NCBI GenBank assembly: GCA_027924585.1
Contig: BSBM01000092.1
Span: 9,951,001-10,015,000 of the forward strand
Reading direction: 5' to 3'
Source: Larix kaempferi
Taxonomy: Eukaryota > Streptophyta > Pinopsida > Pinales > Pinaceae
DNA: 64,000 nucleotides
In this document: one piece after another, positions 58,251-64,000 of the stretch
Layout of the letters: every line of letters begins with the position of its first letter
How positions within the stretch are numbered: the first letter of the stretch is position 1
Position numbers and translations under genes: made by a program
Notes under the pieces: generated by a model
Databases searched by the model: none
What the model was told of the DNA's origin: nothing
What the model saw: the letters and a program-made list of their open reading frames with translations, nothing else

Positions 58251-61161
58251 ATGCTGGAAACCATTGAGACTAGCAGTGAAGTAGAGTCCCCCTTCATCTT
58301 GGTTGCCGTTGAAGAAGAAATCGAGTCTGCGGGAGAAGTCAATCTTGAGGCAGAAGTTGCAAACATGTCGGTTGGAGCATCGGTGATTTCCAAGAAGCGT
58401 CAGGGAGGACAGCATTCTGAGTCACCGCAGAGCAAGTGTCAGCTTCAGTCCTCCATTGCTGGGGCAAGGGAAGCTCAAGGGGAAGCGGGGCCATCCAGCC
58501 ACTGGGTTGATGAGTCCGCCGCATTAGAAGGACTCTCGGCCACTGATATCCTGGGGTATGTCCCCCCAGTCGGCCCGGGGTACCTTCCCGGAAGGTGCAG
58601 AGGAATCAGAAGTACCCACTGAAGATGCCAGCGCTCCTTGCTGGGATGGAGTGCTCTATTGATATTGCGTCGGTGTTGATGCGTCTGAAATATGATGACC
58701 ATGACATGGTGGCGTACAAGGAGATTGCGTCGGCCCCTTATGAGACAGGATCAAAATTGAGCGGTAAACGAGTTCCACGTGATTGGGCGCGGGTTTGAAA
58801 CAGGCAGGCCTGCTAGACCTTATCAATATGCCCCATTTTGGATAGCTATCAGAGTTCAATGCATGTGTGAAGTAGCTGCTGGCCTGCTTTCACGGTGGTA
58901 TGTTGTGGCTGGATGGAGAAATTCCCATCATTGTGCACTTGATTGCAGAGATTACTGGGTTTCCCAAGGATGGGGTCGACCCGTCGCAGTATTTCTGAGG
59001 CAAGGAGAATGACAAAAAGTTGGTCACGCAGTTGGTCAAGCGCTACGAGTTGGAGAAGGATGGTCGGGGTTACCGCACCAGCAGCATCAATGATAAGGTG
59101 ATGCTCACCGACACCAAGATACTTTCCTGCAAAGTGGTATGGGGTGGCTGACCCAATCAGTGTAATTCAGGAATTGTGGCATCTGCTGAATAGTGTGCGG
59201 TCGGGGTGCAGATGAACTGGTCATTGTTTCTACTGAATCAATTGGTGGAGGATGCTGTGGCGGTTCAAGCCGGTAAGGCCTCGTTCACATATAGCTAGCT
59301 TCTACTATTGATTTCATTTGTGGACTGGAAGGAGCCCGATGTGTACCAGGGCATGGAGGTTGACGCCGTGAAAGAGCGTCGTGGCGTGTATTATCAAAAC
59401 CTGTGGTTTGTTCGAGAACAAGAACAGAATAGGGAATGTACGTTGATGTTCGGGTTATACTAGGATATGCTTTATGCGGTTGTGACAAAGGTGCCCTGAT
59501 TGTCTGAAGAGACCACAACACAGTTCCATCCGGTCATGGTGTTTGCAATTCGACTGCATTCCATTTACGTCCAAGCCCGTCATGACCCAGATATGCAATG
59601 GTTGCTGACATTATATAAAGTAACGACGGTAAAGTTGGAGGCTATCGTGAACGACTGGCCAGTGGAATGGCGCGAACCCATGGGGTTGGCCGAGATTGAG
59701 GCTGGGGAATTGGCGCAAGGACCAGATGATTGCATATTGGCGCAGGACCAGCACAGTCATCATGATTCAGACCAAGAATCCATAAAGACACCAACAGATG
59801 ATGATAGTGACCAGGCCCTAGAAGAAAATAGAACAAAAGGGAACCAGGACCCTGCGACAATCAGTGGGCTATCCCTGTCAACGGAAGCGCAGTTGGGCCA
59901 ACTGATAAAAGAAATCACTAATGCATCCACTGTAGCAGCTCAGAAGATGACAAGAGTGACAGATGAAGGATTCCATGCAGTCACTGCTCGTATGGACTCG
60001 TTGTGTGATATGGTTTCGCGAAGGGAAATTGAAGAGGCAGTGGCACCGCAAGTTAGCACAATCAGCATCAAGCCATGGGTCAGGAATGTGGAGATTCCCT
60101 CGACTGTGATTATGACTGAAGATGAGGATGTGAACGCCTTGCTACAGTAGTTGAAGAAGGTGACCATCAATGTTAACGCGTTTCCAGCGCAAGGATTGAA
60201 AACTATGCAGATTGTCGCTAGTTGCAAAATGGCTAACAGAATGCACGAGCTCAGTGGTAAGTACATGAGGTTGCAGGAACATGAGGCAGTTGCACAAGCA
60301 GCCATCGAGTATTTGACAGGAAGGGCCATTGCAGCGCGGTAGGTTGTGGATGTGCTCGAGGAAGACATCAAGACGGAACGAGCTGAGAATGCTCGCGAGA
60401 TTGAAGAACTAAAGAAAGAATAGGACCTCCTCATCGTGGAGAAGGCCCATTTGTGGGATGACAGTGTGTGGGTAGATCGGGCCATTTCGGAGGCTTATCA
60501 CCATGTGTCGGAGCTCACTGAAGAGGTGGATATGCTTCAACGTGTGAAGAAAATGGGGTCTATCATTGTCCAGTTGTGGCACGAGAACTAGGAGCTAAAC
60601 GCTCAGGTGAACCCCGTCACCCCTCAAGTAGAAGTGGATGAACGCAAACGAGCTATTGAGGAGATAGCAACGCAGCTGGCAGAGATGGAAATGGCGGCAA
60701 CAAAGCTCACAGCGGACACTATGCAGTTTTGGGGCCGAATCGTTTAGGATGAACAGGTGGAACAGCTGATGAAGGTTCGGTAGGAAGCGGAGGGGCAGTT
60801 GACGACACTGAAAGCGGCGATGTGTGTGATGCCACCCCTGGAGTAGGTTGCTAAGTCGATGTATTTAAAAGACCTGCAGCAATGTGTTGCTAAGGCTGAT
60901 GAGCGACAGAAGAAGCGTGCTACGTAGCTGGAGGAGTTCCAGGATGTCAGCGGCAAGTTCATGACAAAAACTGGTGAATCTCTCCAGGCAGTGCAGGGAC
61001 ATCATCAACAAGTGGCTGCGAAGCTGATAGAGCACCCATCACCCTAGGATGTCATCGACAGTCAGGAGGCGGTTACAGCAGCAAAGGAAATGGTGACAAC
61101 AGTCACGCATCAGTATGAGGATTTCAAAGTCAAGACTACATAGTACACTATGTCCTGCTGA
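58251..61161 (+). pseudogene. long decayed coding frame of an unnamed (probably transposon) protein
   Basis: An acidic start (58251-58622, METIETSSEV-like) and a second frame with KYDDHDMVAYKEIASAPYET lead into a third frame that stays in register from about 58790 to 61161. That frame has GLKQAGLLDLINMPHFG, LLACFHGGMLWLDGEIPIIV, LIAEITGFPKDGVDPSQYF, NDKKLVTQLVKRYELEKDGR, QNLWFVREQEQNRECTL, QFHPVMVFAIRLHSIYVQAR and LEAIVNDWPVEWREPMG. An acidic linker follows, then about 330 residues of Glu/Lys/Gln-rich, coiled-coil-like sequence. The frame has 15 TAG and 4 TGA stops and no TAA. I do not recognise the family with certainty; similar plant proteins I recall are transposon-associated and unnamed. 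Function unknown. Confidence 0.6.
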
Positions 61162-61459
61162 CGTGGCTCGAGGGTGAGCCACAAGATTGTGTTGGGGGCC
61201 TATTGGTAGGCAGTTTGGTAAAGAAGAATCACAGCATTGCTGATGTTGCGACACGTCAGAAGAGGTTGCGGAAGGTAGAAAGCTAGATTATTTTACGTAT
61301 TTTTTAGTCGATTGTACCGCAGAATGCAGGTTTTTGGGTCATTGAACCATACGATATGTAATTTTGGGTTAATTGTACCACTGTAGGTGGGTTTTTGGGT
61401 AATTTGGACCGCGTCAGTTAGATTTTGGGTCATTTGTCCAAGTGTCGGTTAGGAAGTTG
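61162..61459 (+). other. 3' flank of the GC-richer element
   Basis: Contains three similar GGTTTTTGGGTCATTGAACC-like lines (about 61330, 61385, 61425: TTTTGGGT + AATTG/TTTG + TACC/GACC), a small tandem motif. It ends at the TIR element. Confidence 0.5.
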
Positions 61460-62411
61460 CATTAGAGAAATTTTGAGGTCAAAAAATGGCCTCAAAACAA
61501 AGAAAATGTACTATAAAAAACAACCAATCACATTCTAGTAGATGACATCATCCCCCTTGGTTGAGGTGGCATTACATGAGTTAAGAATGCTTATTTGTCA
61601 AATTTTCTTTGGTGGATGAAAACACATAGTTAACCAAGGTAGTGGTGTAAGTACTTTTAAGTCATAAAGTAAAGTACTCATAATGATAGTATTTTCATAA
61701 AATAATATTATTGTCATTTTCAAGTAAAGTACTCATAATGAATGTCTTTTCATACTTTCTCATAAAATAATATTATTGTCATTTTCAAGTGAAGTACTCT
61801 TAATTCATAAAGAAAGTCCTTTCACATTTTTTTATAAAATAATATATTATCATTTTTATATTTTTAATTTTAAATTATATATTCACTCAATTCTATTTAA
61901 TAACATAATGTCAAACTAATAAAGAATAATAATAGATTTAATAAATAATAATAATAATAATAATGCAATGTAGATTATAATAATATTATTAACATTTTAC
62001 ATGTAAATAAATTCCCAATTAAATTACATTATATTAAATTCATGAGAGAAGTACTAAATATAAAAAGTCAACATAAAATTAAAAAAATAGCTCTTAAAAA
62101 TATTTTTTATTATTTAATTTCATTTGCAAGTTCAAGACAAATAAATGCTAAAGGACAATAAATTTTTGGGAATTTACAATGAATCCTAGTCACATCAATG
62201 TAGACTTATTTTATTAATTTTATTTCTAGTGAATTTTGAAAAAGCAACTCAACCATGGTTATTTATATTGTGCATAGAAAATAGTGTGGGAGGTGACTTG
62301 TCATATATACCTACCCCATAAAACCCCCAATTCATAGTATTTTAATATATCTCATATTTTTGTAGTACATCTCTTAGGAGGCCATTTTTTGACCTCAAAA
62401 TCTCTCTAATG
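61460..62411. mobile_element. 952-bp non-autonomous TIR element
   Basis: The left end CATTAGAGAAATTTTGAGGT continues CAAAAAATGGCCTC. The right end, on the minus strand, reads CATTAGAGAGATTTTGAGGT then the same CAAAAAATGGCCTC, so 34 bases pair with a single mismatch. Subterminal sequence is shared with the ends of 38325-49367. The interior has about three copies of a 70-80-bp unit containing AAGTACTCATAATGA and ATAATATTATTGTCATTTTC (61660-61830). No open frame. No convincing target duplication; only GTT is common (61456-61458 and 62412-62414). Confidence 0.8.
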
Positions 62412-63354
62412 GTTTCTGATGGGGAATGAGAAACAAATCATGGAAAGCAAGAAGAAGCTAGCTACAGAATTTGAGATGAACGATCTTGGATTGATGCATT
62501 ACTTCCTAGGTATGGAAGTATGGCAAGAAGGAATCTTTCTCAACCATGGAAAGTATGCTATGGAAATCATGAAAAGATTCAATATGTTGGAATGCAAAGC
62601 CATGGCCACTCCCATGGATTCCATCTTGAAGCTGTTAGTTGAGGACTCATCAGAGTTAATGGACGTGACTCTATACAGACAAATTATTGGGTCATTGATG
62701 TATCTGACGAATACAAGGCCAGATATATGCTTTATTGTGAACACCTTGAGTCAGTATCTAGTGGAACCTAGGTGTGTTCACCTAATAGCTGCAAAGCATG
62801 TGATGAGGTACGTAAAGGGTACGATAGACTTTGGTCTATGTTATCTTGGAGATCATGACTTTAGATTGTATGGCTACACAGATGCTGATTGGGAAGGAAG
62901 TGTATCAGATAGGAAGAGCACATCGGGCGGATGTTGTTGTCTGGGATCTGCCATGATCTCATGGTTTAGCAGGAAGTAGTCTAGTGTGGCTCTAAGCACA
63001 GCTGAAGCTGAATATATAGCTGCTTGCTCTGCTAGTTGTGAAGCGCTATGGCTTCGGAAATTGTTATCAGGATTGTTTGACTTGGAGATGGACCCCACTG
63101 TGATCTTGTGTGACAACCAGAGTTGTATCAAGATGAATGAGAATCCAGTGTTCCATGATAAGTCAAAGCACATAGAGATCTGATATTTCTATATACTAGA
63201 TATGGTGCAGAAAGGAGCTATAAAGCTCGAGTATGTGAGCACTGACGAACAAGTTGCTGATGTATTGACCAAATCTCTGTCTCGAGTAAAGTTTGAGTAT
63301 TTTCGAGACAAGCTTGGTATATTTTAGAAGGACCCTCCTCGAAAGGGGGAGTGA
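62412..63354 (+). pseudogene. copia RT end and RNase H
   Basis: It starts directly at the TIR boundary in the RT just after the YVDD position (FLMGNEKQIMESKKKLATEF), continues YFLGMEVWQEG, LMYLTNTRPDICFIVNTL, then RNase H with DADWEGSVSDRKSTSGGCC, ALSTAEAEYIAACSASCEAL and LCDNQSC, and a tail VADVLTKSLSRVKFEYFRDK. Stops: TAG at 62977, TGA at 63181, TAG at 63325; the natural stop is probably TGA at 63352. It is closely related to 32841-33818, so it is the same copia clade. The upstream half and LTRs are absent from the window. Confidence 0.88.
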
Positions 63355-63384
63355 CATGGTCGATGATGATATTTGGATACTGGT

Positions 63385-63495
63385 ATCGATGTGGATACCT
63401 ATATTGATGATGAGGTTACCTGTTCCGACGATGAGGTCAATGATGAGGTTACCTGTCCTGACGATGAGGTCGATGATACCAACGATAAGGTTTAT
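63385..63495 (+). repeat. ~33-bp tandem repeat
   Basis: GATGAGGTTACCTGT.CC and GACGATGAGGTC.ATGA units repeat about three times, just after the copia stop. Confidence 0.75.
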
Positions 63496-63615
63496 AAGTG
63501 GTCCTAAGACTTGGTCCAAGTTGACGAGGGGATTGTATCATCCCCAGACTTCAGTCCCTGAATTGATCCGTAGACATATGTCTCTAAAAATTGGTCCTTA
63601 GACTTTGTCTAAGTG

Positions 63616-64000
63616 GACGTGAGAGGACTGCATCGTCCCTGAACGTTTAGTTCAAAATGTACGTGAGAGGACTGCATCGTCCTTGAACGTTTAGTTCAAA
63701 ATGTACATGATATGACTGCATCGTCCCTGAATGTTTAGTTCAAAATGTATGTGAGAGGATTGCATCATCCCTGAATGTTTGGTTCAAATTATACGTGAGA
63801 GGACTGCATCATCCCTAAATGTTTGGTTCAAAATGTACGTGAGAGGACTACATCGTCCCTGAACGTTTGGTTCAAAATGTACGTAAGAGAAATGCATCAT
63901 CCCTGAACGTTTGGTTCAAAATGTACGTGAGAGGACTGCATCGTCCCCGAACGTTTGGTTCAAAATGTACGTGAGAGGACTACATCGTCCCTGAACTTTT
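63616..64000 (+). repeat. 44-bp tandem repeat running off the window
   Basis: Units start at 63616, 63660, 63704, 63748, 63792, 63836, 63880, 63924 and 63968, exactly 44 bp apart. Core: TACGTGAGAGGACTGCATCG then TCCCTGAACGTTTGGTTC. Eight full units and a partial one are seen. It probably sits between RNase H and the 3' LTR of the copia element, as in 33936-35085. Confidence 0.95.

Noticed and set aside
59940-60485. 181-codon minus-strand ORF
   Set aside because: It is the antisense shadow of the long plus-strand coiled-coil frame; the Ser-rich protein is an expected artefact of that.
58843-61161. Reassigned TAG (glutamine) genetic code or programmed readthrough
   Set aside because: TGA stops are also present, neighbouring elements show the same decay, and the setting is a plant nuclear genome; deamination explains it more simply.
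63616-64000. Regular 44-bp array considered as a CRISPR array
   Set aside because: There are no unique spacers between repeats; the whole unit repeats head to tail, and the setting is eukaryotic.

Overview
The window is repeat-dense nuclear DNA from a land plant, most likely a seed plant with a large genome. A gymnosperm would fit, but the sequence does not prove it. The evidence is two Ty3/gypsy elements, three Ty1/copia elements or remnants, degraded plant-type LINE pieces (including the C-terminal RNase H domain), a tRNA-derived SINE, TIR elements, satellites and a very long pyrimidine tract. I see no intact protein-coding host gene. Host-derived sequence is limited to fragments: a PNGase A-like pseudogene, midasin (MDN1)-like exons, an unidentified set of minus-strand exon-like blocks, and one well-folded tRNA-like gene.

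Layout. 1-540: LINE RNase H tail. 857-1104: SINE with 10-bp target duplication. 2988-5211 and 18046-18905: one pyrimidine (CT/C-rich) tract split by a 12.8-kb gypsy element (5212-18045, minus strand, 3.3-kb LTRs, 5-bp duplication CTCCC). That element has an extra RNase H domain in front of the reverse transcriptase. About 19945-21010: satellite-like array with an alternating ~149/~170-181-bp period. 21875-28214: an older, heavily mutated chromovirus-type gypsy element on the minus strand. 28866-35954: copia element with 5-bp duplication GTCAC, lacking recognisable gag and integrase, with tandem repeats before its 3' LTR. About 36.7-38.3 kb and 49.37-50.34 kb: parts of a LINE (ORF1, endonuclease start; endonuclease end, RT start). 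These flank an 11-kb segment (38325-49367) bounded by inverted ends, which carries the PNGase A-like fragment and the exon-like blocks. 51032-about 54350: a second copia relative that has lost its 3' LTR. 54.7-55.5 kb: MDN1-like exons with a 193-bp tandem duplication. 57336-57407: tRNA with a UAU anticodon. 57465-57787: hairpin MITE. 58.0-61.2 kb: a GC-richer element with one long coding frame broken by TAG and TGA codons and no TAA. 61460-62411: short TIR element with the same ends as the 11-kb one. 62412-63354: copia RT/RNase H remnant, followed by tandem repeats running off the window.

The sequence shows layers of nested insertion and point decay rather than genes working together. Two signals stand out. 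First, the decay spectrum in the 58.8-61.2-kb frame (TAG many, TGA few, TAA none) fits deamination of methylated cytosine in CAG and CGA codons, and a paralogue inside the window supports this at two sites. Second, the large TIR-bounded segment appears to have picked up host gene fragments and sits between two halves of a LINE.
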